From Spirochaetaceae bacterium (lineage in GTDB: Bacteria > Spirochaetota > Spirochaetia > DSM-27196 > PWMO01): 64,000 nt of DNA. The notes beneath the pieces are model-generated. The model saw nothing but the letters and a program-made list of their open reading frames with translations, was not told where the DNA came from and searched no databases. The stretch spans positions 16,934 through 80,933 of the forward strand of contig REDM01000178.1 in assembly GCA_007693485.1 (NCBI GenBank), written 5' to 3'. Positions within the stretch are counted from its first letter, which is position 1. Every line of letters starts with the position of its first letter. Both the position numbers and the translations under genes were made by a program. Positions 29,572-39,893 of this stretch are shown here, piece after piece.

Positions 29572-30360
29572 ATGATTCCGCTGTTACGCCTGTTGTGCGA
29601 ACGGTTTCCCGACGTCGCTCCCAAGGAACTCCACGCGCGTATCCTCTGCGGCGAAGTGCTGGTGAACGGTGACACCGAGCGGGATCCTGCGCGCACCGTT
29701 TCCGATGATTCGGCCATCGAGTGGCGCGTCAACCGATATGTGTCCCGCGGCGGTCTCAAGCTGGAAGCGGCGCTTTCAGCGTGGCGGTTGCCCGTGCTTG
29801 GGCGGGTGTTTGTAGATGCCGGTGCGTCCACCGGCGGCTTCACCGACTGCCTGCTTCACGCCGGAGCCGAGCGGGTCCACGCGGTTGACGTTGGCTACAA
29901 CCAGCTTGACTACCGGTTGCGGCAGGACCGGCGCGTGGTGGTGCACGAACGAACCAATATCATGAGCGTAGCGCAACTCGATCCGCGGCCGCACGCCGGT
30001 GTGGCTGATCTCTCGTTTCGGTCTCTGAAGGGGGCAGCGCATCGGCTGCTGCAGCTCACGACCGAGCGGTGGGCGGTCGTTCTGGTCAAGCCTCAGTTTG
30101 AGCTTCCCGCCGGGGACCGGACCTTCGACGGCGTCATCCGCGACCGCACGCTCCTGCTGCAAACCCTGCTTCGTGTGGTGGATACGCTATCGACCGAGGA
30201 TGTTGCGGTTGTCAAAACCATGCCGTCACCCGTAGTGGGACGACGGGGAAATCGCGAGTTCCTGTTTCTGGTGGCCGCCACCGGCACCATGGAGGCAGAC
30301 GTCGCAGACGTGGCGGACCAACTACGCCTTCAGGTGGAACAGATTGCCATTCGCGAGTAG
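29572..30360 (+). CDS. tlyA: TlyA family rRNA 2'-O-methyltransferase/hemolysin A
   Basis: S4-like N-terminus, YVSRGGLKLEAAL, FVDAGASTGGFTDCLLHAGAERVHAVDVGYNQLDYRLR, VKPQFELPAGDR. Confidence 0.92.
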   Translation: MIPLLRLLCERFPDVAPKELHARILCGEVLVNGDTERDPARTVSDDSAIEWRVNRYVSRGGLKLEAALSAWRLPVLGRVFVDAGASTGGFTDCLLHAGAERVHAVDVGYNQLDYRLRQDRRVVVHERTNIMSVAQLDPRPHAGVADLSFRSLKGAAHRLLQLTTERWAVVLVKPQFELPAGDRTFDGVIRDRTLLLQTLLRVVDTLSTEDVAVVKTMPSPVVGRRGNREFLFLVAATGTMEADVADVADQLRLQVEQIAIRE

Positions 30361-30394
30361 ACCGGGGGCGAAAAATGCACAGCTTTGGGAACAC

Positions 30395-31252
30395 TCACCG
30401 GTCACTAAACGAGTTTCGGTCCAGCGGCGCACCGATGTATACCCCATCCCCGCCGAGATAGTTCACCGTTTCGCCTTCGATCAGAAACTGCACCCGCTGA
30501 ATGGTGGAAAACTCGGTCGTGCTGAATACAACCTGCTGCAGTTGCGCAACAAAGCCCTCAACCCCCATGGGGTTGAACCGGAAACTCTCGTTGAAGTTGA
30601 GGTAGGCGGTACCGTCGCGCACGGCTGCGGAGATCAAGCGGGTGTTTTCCGGGACAAGGTTGAGCAGTCCGGCGCTCAACTCGGTTGCGGTTGGACCGGC
30701 GAGCAGGGCGTGAAGGGTCTGAGTCATGGGGTTGTTGGTGTAACTGACGGTCCGCGTGACGTTTTGCGGGAAGATCCGTCCGTCGTCGGTAACCCGAATA
30801 TAATAGATGGTTGACTCCCGGGTGCGGGTGACCGGCTGAGCTGGAGCGGGTTCGGGAGTCGTGGTGGCAACCGAGGGAGCGGTCGGTTCCGGTGTGCGTG
30901 CCGGTCCCGGAGTCGGCTGCGTCGGCTGAGGTGGTTCGGGTTGCACCGCGGGGGCGGTCGCCGGTGGGGCGGGCTGGGGTTCAGATGTCCGGCGCGGGGT
31001 GATCGGCTCGGGATCCGCGGGTTCCAGATCGATCACGGGGTCTTCCGGTTCTCGGGTTACAACCTGGGGCGGTGTGTCTCGCGGTTCACGGCCAAACCGC
31101 TCGCGCAGGACGTCGACCAGCCCGGTGTTTTCCAGCGTGCGTTCGATGGTGGGGCGGTTGTACAGGTAAATGACCACGATCAGGAGAATGAATGCGATCC
31201 AGAAGAGCACCCCAATGGAGCCCCCGGGTTTTTTTCTGCGCGGTTTTGCCAT
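30395..31252 (-). CDS. GerMN domain protein with TM and Pro-rich linker
   Basis: MAKPRRKKPGGSIGVLFWIAFILLIVVIYLYN..., P/T-rich linker, MTQTLHALLAGPTATELSAGLLNLVPENTRLISAAVRDGTAYLNFNESF. Confidence 0.82.
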   Translation of the reverse strand: MAKPRRKKPGGSIGVLFWIAFILLIVVIYLYNRPTIERTLENTGLVDVLRERFGREPRDTPPQVVTREPEDPVIDLEPADPEPITPRRTSEPQPAPPATAPAVQPEPPQPTQPTPGPARTPEPTAPSVATTTPEPAPAQPVTRTRESTIYYIRVTDDGRIFPQNVTRTVSYTNNPMTQTLHALLAGPTATELSAGLLNLVPENTRLISAAVRDGTAYLNFNESFRFNPMGVEGFVAQLQQVVFSTTEFSTIQRVQFLIEGETVNYLGGDGVYIGAPLDRNSFSDR

Positions 31253-31305
31253 GACACCCTCAATATCGACCAACGCGGCGCTTCCATTGAGCCGTAGCAC
31301 GTTGT

Positions 31306-31334
31306 TTGACAGTGGTTTCGAAAGGACGTATAGT
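31306..31334 (+). promoter_or_regulatory. Promoter of ptsI, very close to the start codon
   Basis: TTGACA (31306-31311), 17 bp, TATAGT (31329-31334); ATG at 31345. Confidence 0.65.
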
Positions 31335-31344
31335 TGTTGTCGCC

Positions 31345-33081
31345 ATGGATGAACTGGTCGGAATCTCGGCTTCGCCCGGTATCGCAATCGGTACCGCGTT
31401 TCTGTATCTCGACGACAATCCGACCGTTCCCCGCTATTCAGTGGATGATATCGGGCGGGAGTCGGATCGCTTTCACCGAGCGATCGCGAAGGCGCGCGCC
31501 GAGATCGAGGCGCTGAAAGCGCGGCAGAACAGCACCCACACCCCGGAGCATCTCCAGTTTCTGGACTCGCACCTGCTGATGCTCGGCGACGCGGATTTCA
31601 CTGCCTCGGTAGAAAAGAAACTGTCGGCCGAAAAGCAGAACGTGGAATGGGTCCTGTTCTCGACCATGCAGGAGCTGATTTCCAAGCTCTCGGCCGCGGA
31701 GGACAGCTACCTTCGTGAGCGTACCGCGGACATTCACGACGTGTCCAAACGGGTTCTGGGACACCTCATGTTCCGCGAGCGCATCTCGCTGGCCGACCTT
31801 ACCCAGGAAGTAATCCTGGTGGGGCACGATCTGCTTCCCTCCGATGCAGTGGGAATGAACAAGCACATGGTCAAGGGTATCGCCCTCGACGCCGGCGGCC
31901 GAACCTCGCACACCGCAATCCTCGCGCGCAGTTTTGAGATTCCCGCGGTGCTCGGGCTATCCGACGTGACCCGGCACGCGTCGCTCGGGGATCAGATCAT
32001 TGTGGACGGCAACCGGGGGAAGGTGCTGCTTCGGCCCACGGAGAAGACCCGCAAGCGATACCTTCTGGTGCAACGGGAGTGGCGCAAGCGCGAAGTGCGT
32101 CTGATGGGTCTGAACGAGTTACCCGCCGAGACCCGCGACGGGAAGCTCATCATGCTGAAGGCGAATATCGAGGTACCCGAAGAGGTCGATTCCATTGCGG
32201 CACACGGCGCCGACGGGATTGGCCTCTACCGTTCGGAGTTTCTTTTTCTCACACCGGGCGCCGTGCCCACCGAGGAGGAACAGTATCAGGCGTACCGGTA
32301 CGTGCTGGAATCCGTAGACAGAAAACCGGTGACCATCCGCACCCTGGACGTCGGCGGGGACAAGGTGTTTTCGCAGCTGGAGAGTTCGCGAGAGCGGAAT
32401 CCCATTCTCGGATGGCGGGCGGTCAGGTTCTGCCTCGCCAACACCGATATTTTTCATACGCAACTGAGGGCTCTGTTACGCGCCTCGGTACACGGCAATC
32501 TTCGGATCATGTTTCCGATGATCTCCGGTATCGAGGAGGTGAATCAGGTGCTCGAGTCATTACAAACCGTCAAGGATGATCTGCGCCGCGAAGGAGTCAC
32601 GTTCCGTGACGATATCCCGGTGGGCATCATGATCGAAGTGCCCTCGGCGGCCATAACCTCGGACATACTCGCAAAGAAGAGCGACTTCTTTTCGATCGGA
32701 ACCAACGATCTGATCCAGTATACCATCGCGGTTGACCGCGGGAACGAAAAAATTGCCTATCTGTACGAGCCCTTTCACCCAGGCGTGCTGCGCCTGCTCA
32801 AAATGATCATCGACAACGCGCACGCCATGGGAATATCGGCGGGAATGTGCGGCGAAATGGCCGGAGACCCGCTGGCTACCCTCATTCTTCTCGGCCTTGG
32901 CCTGGACGAGTTCAGCATGAGCGCGTCCGGTATTCCCGAGGTCAAGCGCATCATCCGCTCAGTCTCCATGTCCGAGGCCGAAGAGGTCGTTGGCGAAGTG
33001 CTTGAGATGAAATCGTTCGTTGAGATCGACCGCTTTGTACAGGAACTCATGGAGAAACGTTTTGACGTCCAAGTCTATTAA
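31345..33081 (+). CDS. ptsI: Phosphoenolpyruvate-protein phosphotransferase (Enzyme I)
   Basis: MDELVGISASPGIAIG; GGRTSHTAILARSFEIPAV; DGIGLYRSEFLF; SIGTNDLIQYTIAVDR; CGEMAGD. Confidence 0.95.
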   Translation: MDELVGISASPGIAIGTAFLYLDDNPTVPRYSVDDIGRESDRFHRAIAKARAEIEALKARQNSTHTPEHLQFLDSHLLMLGDADFTASVEKKLSAEKQNVEWVLFSTMQELISKLSAAEDSYLRERTADIHDVSKRVLGHLMFRERISLADLTQEVILVGHDLLPSDAVGMNKHMVKGIALDAGGRTSHTAILARSFEIPAVLGLSDVTRHASLGDQIIVDGNRGKVLLRPTEKTRKRYLLVQREWRKREVRLMGLNELPAETRDGKLIMLKANIEVPEEVDSIAAHGADGIGLYRSEFLFLTPGAVPTEEEQYQAYRYVLESVDRKPVTIRTLDVGGDKVFSQLESSRERNPILGWRAVRFCLANTDIFHTQLRALLRASVHGNLRIMFPMISGIEEVNQVLESLQTVKDDLRREGVTFRDDIPVGIMIEVPSAAITSDILAKKSDFFSIGTNDLIQYTIAVDRGNEKIAYLYEPFHPGVLRLLKMIIDNAHAMGISAGMCGEMAGDPLATLILLGLGLDEFSMSASGIPEVKRIIRSVSMSEAEEVVGEVLEMKSFVEIDRFVQELMEKRFDVQVY

Positions 33082-34525
33082 CATCACCGTCTCGGCGGAC
33101 ACCGGTTCACCGCCGTCGTCACGCGAGCCCCTCATTGCCGTTGTCGGTCGACCAAACGTCGGGAAATCGACGCTGTTCAACCGGCTTCTCAAAAAGCGCC
33201 GCGCCATTACGCATCCGCAGCCCGGGGTCACCCGGGACGTGGTCTCGGCCGAATGGAGCATCGACGGTCGGCCGGTTCGGCTCCTCGATACCGGCGGCGT
33301 CTCCCCGGAAGGTGACGCCTTCCATCGGGTGGTTTCCGAACGGAGTATGGCCGCCCTCGCGCGGGCGCATATCGTGCTTCTGGTCATGGACGTCACCGAG
33401 ACGACTGCCGAGGATGAGCTCTTTCTCGAGGCGCTCGCGCCACAGCGTGACCGCACCATCCTGGTGGTCAACAAGGTTGATACCGAGAAACGAGATCCCG
33501 ACGTATGGGACTTCCATCGGTTTGGATTCTCCGAGGTCATCGCGATCTCCGCCGAACACGGCCGCGGCATCGACGAGCTGCTTTCCGCGGTCACGGCGCG
33601 GTTGGATGCCATCCCGCGCTCGCTGATTGACACCGGCGCATCGTCCACAGGCGCACCGTCAACGTGCCCAACGTCAACGGACGGACCTACCGAGGGTACA
33701 GAAGAGGTGCCGGCGCCCATCGATCTCGGACTGATTCGTATCTCGGTACTTGGTCAGCCCAATACCGGGAAGTCCACCCTGTGCAACACCCTCATTGGAT
33801 ACGACGCGTCGATTGTGTCGGATCTTCCCGGAACCACCCGCGACGTGGTCGAAGAGCGATTCTCCGCAGGAGGGTATCACATTCGCATTCTGGACACCGC
33901 GGGGATCCGGCGAAAGAAGCGGGTGACCGAGGACATCGAATATTACTCGGTCACTCGAGCCATCGATACCATAGACGAAAGCGATGTTGTGCTGCTTCTG
34001 GTGGACGCCGACAAGGGCCTCTCGGAGCAGGACAAGAAAATCGCGTCGCTGGTGGTGAAGGCGGGCAAAGGGATCGTGCTGGTGCTCAACAAGTGGGACC
34101 TGCTTGCCGACACCAAAAACCAGTTTGAAGCGGTTCGCGATCGCATCCACTTCCTTTTTCCGGTTCTTGAGTTTGCGCCGGTGGTGCCCGTTTCCGCCCT
34201 CAACCGCACCGGGCTCGACCGGCTGCTGCGAGCTACCACTTCGGTGTTTCGTCAGCTCACCACGCGCGTCGACACCGGGCCGCTCAACGCGGCGCTGGCA
34301 CGCTGGGTTACCAGAACGCCGCCACCCCTTGTCAATCGGCATCCGCTCAAGCTTCGGTATCTCACGCACGTACAGGTGAATCCGTCGGTCTTCGTGCTGT
34401 TCTCAAACCGATCCGTCGGATTTCCTGATGCCTATCTCTCCTATATCAAGAACCAGATTCGGCGAGAGTTCGGGCTTACCGATATCCCGATTCGAATCGA
34501 GGTTCGCTCCGCGCAGAAGAGCTGA
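33062..34525 (+). CDS. der: GTPase Der (EngA)
   Basis: Two GTPase domains: VVGRPNVGKSTLFNRL, DTGG, NKVD; VLGQPNTGKSTLCNTL, DTAGIRRKK, NKWD. Likely TTG start. Confidence 0.95.
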   Translation: MTSKSINITVSADTGSPPSSREPLIAVVGRPNVGKSTLFNRLLKKRRAITHPQPGVTRDVVSAEWSIDGRPVRLLDTGGVSPEGDAFHRVVSERSMAALARAHIVLLVMDVTETTAEDELFLEALAPQRDRTILVVNKVDTEKRDPDVWDFHRFGFSEVIAISAEHGRGIDELLSAVTARLDAIPRSLIDTGASSTGAPSTCPTSTDGPTEGTEEVPAPIDLGLIRISVLGQPNTGKSTLCNTLIGYDASIVSDLPGTTRDVVEERFSAGGYHIRILDTAGIRRKKRVTEDIEYYSVTRAIDTIDESDVVLLLVDADKGLSEQDKKIASLVVKAGKGIVLVLNKWDLLADTKNQFEAVRDRIHFLFPVLEFAPVVPVSALNRTGLDRLLRATTSVFRQLTTRVDTGPLNAALARWVTRTPPPLVNRHPLKLRYLTHVQVNPSVFVLFSNRSVGFPDAYLSYIKNQIRREFGLTDIPIRIEVRSAQKS

Positions 34526-35853
34526 TGAGCGCGTATCTGATCGGTGAGGTCTGCCGCCTGCTCGACGTGAAGCCACACGTCCTGCGCTACTGGGAGCAGC
34601 AGGTTCCGCTGCTTGCTCCCCGCAAAGACCACGCCGGCAGACGCATGTACTCACCTCGTGAGGTGCAGATTCTTTTCCGATTGAGGTATCTGATCGTCAC
34701 CCGCCGCCTGACCACCGAGGGCGCCGCCCGAAAGATTCTGGAAGAGGTGCAGGGACCGGGAGCCGACCTCAAGGCACAGGTTCACGAGCTGCGCGAGTCG
34801 CTTCTGAGTCTCCAGCGGGATATTCGCGCACGCTCCCGCGTGGGAGAGCCGTTGCTCCTTCCCCCGTGCGGCCATGAGCTCGTTGCATCGCTCGATCAGC
34901 TCTGGTCGGGAATGCCGGTGTCGCGCCGGGCGGCGGTGGCGACCGACCTCGCCCGCTGGAGCGCCGAGAGCACCCGGTACGCTGCGCTTCCGGCTTCGCG
35001 GGGCGACGGCACCTCGGCCGTTGAGCCCGACCGGCGTACCGTCCGCGTCTATCGCTGGCGGCGCCCGGAGCTCCAGCACTACTTTCCCGAGTCCGGTGGG
35101 CGGCTCCGTGTCGCGGTGCTGATTCTCGCAGGCACCGGAGGCGCGGCGCGGCTTCGCACCACGATCACGCGGATCGCCGCGGAGCTTTCAGACTCGGCGC
35201 GCTACGGAATCGGCATCAACTCGTGGCTCATTGTCGCCTCTCCACGCGAACTCGCTGATCCCGCAACGCTGCTGCGGTTCTGCTCGACGCGGGCTGGTAT
35301 CACCGCGCCGGTGAACCTCATTGCGGAGTACCCGTTTCCATTGCGCGATGACGAGGGACGGTTTGTGATGGACGCAGACGGGCAGGGGCTCGCGGGTTGC
35401 TCGGAGCCCTTGCTCTGGGCGGTGCGCGAGGTTGCGCAGCAGGAGGCGTTGGCTTCGTCGTGCGACGCTATGCTGCTCTGTGATCACGCAGCGACCCGTG
35501 AGGGTCCACCACCGGTGGAACTGCTCGCGTGGTTTGATCCCCGTCGGTGCGATGCGGTGGCGACCGCGGTGCGCGACCCGGCGTCGGAGCGTGCGCTCGG
35601 ATACCGGAGGGCGGGGCCGGCGGTTGTTTCGGTGTCGCTGATGCGATCGGCTGCGGCTCATGGGGTTGGCAGCCTGGTGCGCCGGCGGCAACGGGTCTTC
35701 AGGCATTCGGTGGATCTGGACGATATTCAAACAGAAGAGCTGTATCGCAGCTCGCTCTCCGTCATGGATCTGCTTGCCGCGGCGCGGAGACCGCGAGTAT
35801 TTTCTACAGGGAAAACCGAATGGATTCGAGAACACGCCCGTCCGCTCGCGTAG
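34525..35853 (+). CDS. MerR-type HTH domain fused to a possible nucleotidyltransferase-like domain
   Basis: N-terminal YLIGEVCRLLDVKPHVLRYWEQQVPLLAPRKDHAGRRMYSPREVQILFRLRYLI; C-terminal part has VLILAGTGGAARLRTTI and FPLRDDEGRFVMDADGQGLAGCSEPLLWAV resembling UDP-sugar pyrophosphorylase motifs. Confidence 0.7.
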   Translation: MSAYLIGEVCRLLDVKPHVLRYWEQQVPLLAPRKDHAGRRMYSPREVQILFRLRYLIVTRRLTTEGAARKILEEVQGPGADLKAQVHELRESLLSLQRDIRARSRVGEPLLLPPCGHELVASLDQLWSGMPVSRRAAVATDLARWSAESTRYAALPASRGDGTSAVEPDRRTVRVYRWRRPELQHYFPESGGRLRVAVLILAGTGGAARLRTTITRIAAELSDSARYGIGINSWLIVASPRELADPATLLRFCSTRAGITAPVNLIAEYPFPLRDDEGRFVMDADGQGLAGCSEPLLWAVREVAQQEALASSCDAMLLCDHAATREGPPPVELLAWFDPRRCDAVATAVRDPASERALGYRRAGPAVVSVSLMRSAAAHGVGSLVRRRQRVFRHSVDLDDIQTEELYRSSLSVMDLLAAARRPRVFSTGKTEWIREHARPLA

Positions 35854-36941
35854 TCATCGCTCACCTCGCTGTGCTGCTCATTGTCGTTCCGGCAACCGTC
35901 GGTGCGTTGCCGCTGGTGCTTCCGGAGCACACCGAAACTCGGATTCGCTTGCAGGAGCTGGTAACCGGCCCCCTGTCGACCGTAGCGGTCACGGAAGCTG
36001 ATATTCATCGGCAACGCTTCACGCCGCATCGGGTGCGGTTCTCCCACGAGGTGCGGGGAGAGTATCACTATCTGATCTTTACCAACGAGATGAGGGGCGA
36101 GTTCCGGCTGCCGACGCGCGGTTCGTGGACGATTCGCCGACATCGGGAAACCGGCGCCATCGATGAGATCAAGGTGTTTCTCGCCGATGACCAGCGCTTC
36201 TTCGCTCGGCTCGCTCCGGACGGAAACGGTCGCCGGGTTACGCGCATGGAGGTCACCCTCATGGACGATGTGATCTACCGTGACGTGGTGGTGCCAATTC
36301 CGTTTGAGCGGGTGCTCGTCTCCTCGTTTGCCGAGATCCAGCGCGCCACCGAAGCGATCGTCGACTGGAGTCTGTTCCACATTCCGCCGGACCGTGCCGC
36401 ACATCAGACGGTCGAGCGCATGGTGGGACGGATTCGCGCTTCCTTCGCCAATCGACAGGAGGGTGATCCCGCAGCCATCGATCGCCTGATTGCCGAGACA
36501 GGGTTTGCCGATGCAGACAGCCTCGGTGATGGAAGGGTGATTGCAGTCCACGCGATCCGGTTTGCGACGGTGGTACCCGACGTAGGGTTGCCAATCGAAG
36601 ACCTCCGGCGTTCGCTCTATCTGCTCGTCCGGGAGCACCCTGACTCGTTTTACATCGGACGCATCAACACGGGCCTGCGATCCAACGGGCAAATGGTTGC
36701 CGGGAGTGCCTTTACACGGCAGCATCATCGTCTCGTTGCGCTATTTCCCACCGTTGACCCTCGCGGACGGTTCCAGACCGTGGTGATTGATGGGAACGCA
36801 GAGACAACCGTTACGTCACTGCGAACGCGGTACTCAGGCGATTCAATCCACCTGGTACGGGTGCGCGCGCACGATAATCTGTTTGCTGCCGGCGAATATG
36901 ACCGCGTTTTGTTCAATGAGGTTTTGTTGAATAATGAGTGA
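35820..36941 (+). CDS. Hypothetical secreted/anchored protein
   Basis: N-terminal hydrophobic signal MDSRTRPSARVVIAHLAVLLIVVPATVGALPL; no family recognised. Confidence 0.65.
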   Translation: MDSRTRPSARVVIAHLAVLLIVVPATVGALPLVLPEHTETRIRLQELVTGPLSTVAVTEADIHRQRFTPHRVRFSHEVRGEYHYLIFTNEMRGEFRLPTRGSWTIRRHRETGAIDEIKVFLADDQRFFARLAPDGNGRRVTRMEVTLMDDVIYRDVVVPIPFERVLVSSFAEIQRATEAIVDWSLFHIPPDRAAHQTVERMVGRIRASFANRQEGDPAAIDRLIAETGFADADSLGDGRVIAVHAIRFATVVPDVGLPIEDLRRSLYLLVREHPDSFYIGRINTGLRSNGQMVAGSAFTRQHHRLVALFPTVDPRGRFQTVVIDGNAETTVTSLRTRYSGDSIHLVRVRAHDNLFAAGEYDRVLFNEVLLNNE

Positions 36942-36965
36942 TGGTGAGATATCCTGATTACACGT

Positions 36966-39893
36966 ATGAAGCGACTTCTCCTGCTGACCGTCGTGCTTCT
37001 GTGCGCCGGCAGCCTTTTCGCGCAGAGTTCCGATCGGGACCTCTTTCTTCAGGCCGAGGCGCGGTTTCGCGCCGGCGAATTTGAAGTCGCGCTCGAGCGG
37101 TATGACGCGCTGATTCGCCAGTTTCCCGTTTCGCAGTTTGTCCCCGACGCACAGTTTCGTCGTGCCGTGACCCTTCATCGGCTTGGACGGCACCAGGAAT
37201 CACTCGAGCTGTTACAGCGGGTGGAAACCCGGTTCCGCTCGACGCGATTTCTGCAGCAGGTGCCGTTCTGGAAGGGGGTGGCGCACTATCGACTCAGAAA
37301 CTACACCACTGCGGCGGCCGATCTGCGCCTCTTTCTCAGCGCAAGCGCAGACGCGGGACAGCGAGTGCAGGCGTTGCTCTACCTGGCGCTCAGTGAGGTA
37401 GAGTTGGGCTCGCGCCCGGCGGCGCTGGCAGCGCTGGAACAGATGTTTGAGATTACCAACCCGTCCAGCGAGCTCTTTGCCGCGAGCGTCTACCTTGCGT
37501 TGCTGCTTCAGGAAGGACGGCCGCAGGACGGGGTTGAGTTTTTCGAGCAACTGAACCTTCCCGCGGTGGGTGGAACCCGAAGGGACACGGTGGTGCTCTA
37601 TGCGGCCGAAGCGTATCGCCGGTCCGGAGCGGTGTCCGAGGCCCAAACCCTGCTGCGCGGCCTGCGCGGGGCGGATGCATCCGTTGCCGCGGTTGCCTTT
37701 CAACAGCTCTTTCAGATCGCGCAGGAGAGCGGAGATGAAACGGCACTGCTGACGGTGACCAGCGAGGCCGAGCAGGCACTCGCGGGGCGAACCGACGTCC
37801 TGGCTCAATTCTGGCTGCAGGTGGGCATTGAGACCTTTCACCAAGGTCGGTTCGATCTCTCAGAGCTCTACCTTCAACGGGTGTGGGATCTGCGACGCTC
37901 GCAGCCGGTCAGCGGCACGGTTCCGCTTCACCTCGCGGAAATTCTCGCCGCCCGTGGCGAGCGAACGCGAGCGGTTGCAGTGCTGAACGACCATCTGGAG
38001 CGCAGCAGAGACCAGATTGCTGCGGTTCTTTTCCGTCTCGGGCGCCTTCACGCCGCAGGTGGAGACTGGCGCCGGGCGGCCGAGGTGCTCACGGTTGTGT
38101 TCACCGAGCACCGTGATACGGATGTGTTTGCGCCGGCTGCGTATCAACTAGCCTTCGCGCGAAACCGTCTGCAACAGACCGACGATGCGCTTACCGTCAT
38201 AGACGACGTGTTCTCCGCCGGGCTCGCGGGACAGTTTGCAGGAGACTTCCTGCGATTGCGCGCGCAGATCTATCGCAGTCGCGGTGCCCTTGAGCAGGCT
38301 CTCCAGGCGCTGCGCGAGTATCTCGGACGGAATCCCGGAGACCTCGACGCGCTGATTGAGCAGGCAACGCTGCTCTTCCAGCTCGAACGGTACGGGCAGG
38401 TCATCAGCGAACACCGGGACATTTCTGCAGCGCATCCCAGCCTGCAGAGCGACAGACCCGATCTTTCGGTTCAGCTCGATTACCTCGTTGGGCTCGCGTT
38501 GATCGCCGGTCGCGATTACCGCGCAGCGATCGCGGCGCTACGCCGCCTGCCCGACGACCCCGAGTCGCTACGAGCGCTCGCACCCGAACGTGACTTTGAG
38601 ATCATCCACCCCTACGCCCTCTACTATCTTGGGTGGGCGTACTTTCGGCTCTCCGAGTATGCCTCGGCCATCGCTTCCTTCGACCGGCTTCTGCGTTTTG
38701 ATGAGCGTCATCGCTTTGCACCGCAGGCCGCCCACCTCGCCGGGTGGAGCGCCTACAACCTCGAGCGCTACGATGCCGCCGAGGGGTACCTGCGGCGTCT
38801 TCGCGCAATGCGCGTTGGCGGGACCATCGAAACCGAGGCGGCGTTCCTCCTTGGTCAGACCTTTTCCGCCCGCAATCGTTACGAGGAAGCCCTGGTCGAG
38901 TTTCGAAACGTCTTTCTGGATAGTCCCAATTCCCCGCTCGCCGACGACGCGCTGTTTGAGTACGCCGGTGTGCTGGTTCGCATGGGGCGCGTGGATGATG
39001 GCGTCCAGCAGTATCGAAACGTGTTCAGCCGCTTTCCCACCGGTGAACTCGCCGAGGAGGCGTTGTTTCGCCGTGGCGAGATCCTCTTCGAACGCGGCCG
39101 GTATGACGATGCGCGCAGCGCATTCTTCGAACATCGAAGCAACTTTGCGCAAGGCGAACTCGTGCACGCCTCGCTCTACTGGGCAGGCATTGCCTCCGAG
39201 CGCCTCGGCGAGCGGGCCGGAGCGCTCCTGCTGTGGGAACAGCTGATCAGGGATCATCGCGGCAGCCCATTCCGCCCGGACGCGATGCTGCGTTCGGTGA
39301 CCCTCTATGAAGATCTCGGGCAGTACCGTAACGCACTCAACATCGTCACGGAGTTCATCGCCGCGTATCCCGCCCAGGCCGAGGCGCTGCAGACCCGCCG
39401 GAAGGCGGATGAGTTGATTCTGCTGATCGGCGGTCTCTCCGAGCAGGAAGCACGGTTGTGGGTTCGCATCGACGAGAACCGTCGCACCCAAACCAGCGCC
39501 GGTCGGGCTGCGATTCTCGAACTCGGGCGGCTTGCGATCATGGAAGGCGCGGGGAGCCCTGCGAACGAGAACCTCGTGGTGCAGCTTCTCGACGATACGG
39601 CGCGCCTGCGGAGCGAAGACCCGGCGGCTGCCGCCGAGGCGACCTTTCTCCTCGCTGAGTACCAGATGCGCAGCTCCAACCCGGCCCCCGCCGCACAGCT
39701 GTTTTTGAGTGTTCCTGAGATCAATCCGGAAAACCGGGATCTCGCCGCGCGCTCGTTGTTCCGCGCAGCGGAAGCGCTGCAGTTTGCGGGGCGTGACGCC
39801 GATATGCGCGAAATTATCCGTCGCCTTGAACAGACCTTTCCGGCGTCAGAGTGGACAACTCGGGCGCGTCGCCTGCTGGGAGGCACCCCGTGA
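36966..39893 (+). CDS. Large secreted TPR-repeat protein (YbgF/BamD-like repeats)
   Basis: Signal peptide MKRLLLLTVVLLCAGSLFAQ; many TPR units (e.g. YLGWAYFRLSEYASAIASFDRLLRF). Confidence 0.88.
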   Translation: MKRLLLLTVVLLCAGSLFAQSSDRDLFLQAEARFRAGEFEVALERYDALIRQFPVSQFVPDAQFRRAVTLHRLGRHQESLELLQRVETRFRSTRFLQQVPFWKGVAHYRLRNYTTAAADLRLFLSASADAGQRVQALLYLALSEVELGSRPAALAALEQMFEITNPSSELFAASVYLALLLQEGRPQDGVEFFEQLNLPAVGGTRRDTVVLYAAEAYRRSGAVSEAQTLLRGLRGADASVAAVAFQQLFQIAQESGDETALLTVTSEAEQALAGRTDVLAQFWLQVGIETFHQGRFDLSELYLQRVWDLRRSQPVSGTVPLHLAEILAARGERTRAVAVLNDHLERSRDQIAAVLFRLGRLHAAGGDWRRAAEVLTVVFTEHRDTDVFAPAAYQLAFARNRLQQTDDALTVIDDVFSAGLAGQFAGDFLRLRAQIYRSRGALEQALQALREYLGRNPGDLDALIEQATLLFQLERYGQVISEHRDISAAHPSLQSDRPDLSVQLDYLVGLALIAGRDYRAAIAALRRLPDDPESLRALAPERDFEIIHPYALYYLGWAYFRLSEYASAIASFDRLLRFDERHRFAPQAAHLAGWSAYNLERYDAAEGYLRRLRAMRVGGTIETEAAFLLGQTFSARNRYEEALVEFRNVFLDSPNSPLADDALFEYAGVLVRMGRVDDGVQQYRNVFSRFPTGELAEEALFRRGEILFERGRYDDARSAFFEHRSNFAQGELVHASLYWAGIASERLGERAGALLLWEQLIRDHRGSPFRPDAMLRSVTLYEDLGQYRNALNIVTEFIAAYPAQAEALQTRRKADELILLIGGLSEQEARLWVRIDENRRTQTSAGRAAILELGRLAIMEGAGSPANENLVVQLLDDTARLRSEDPAAAAEATFLLAEYQMRSSNPAPAAQLFLSVPEINPENRDLAARSLFRAAEALQFAGRDADMREIIRRLEQTFPASEWTTRARRLLGGTP

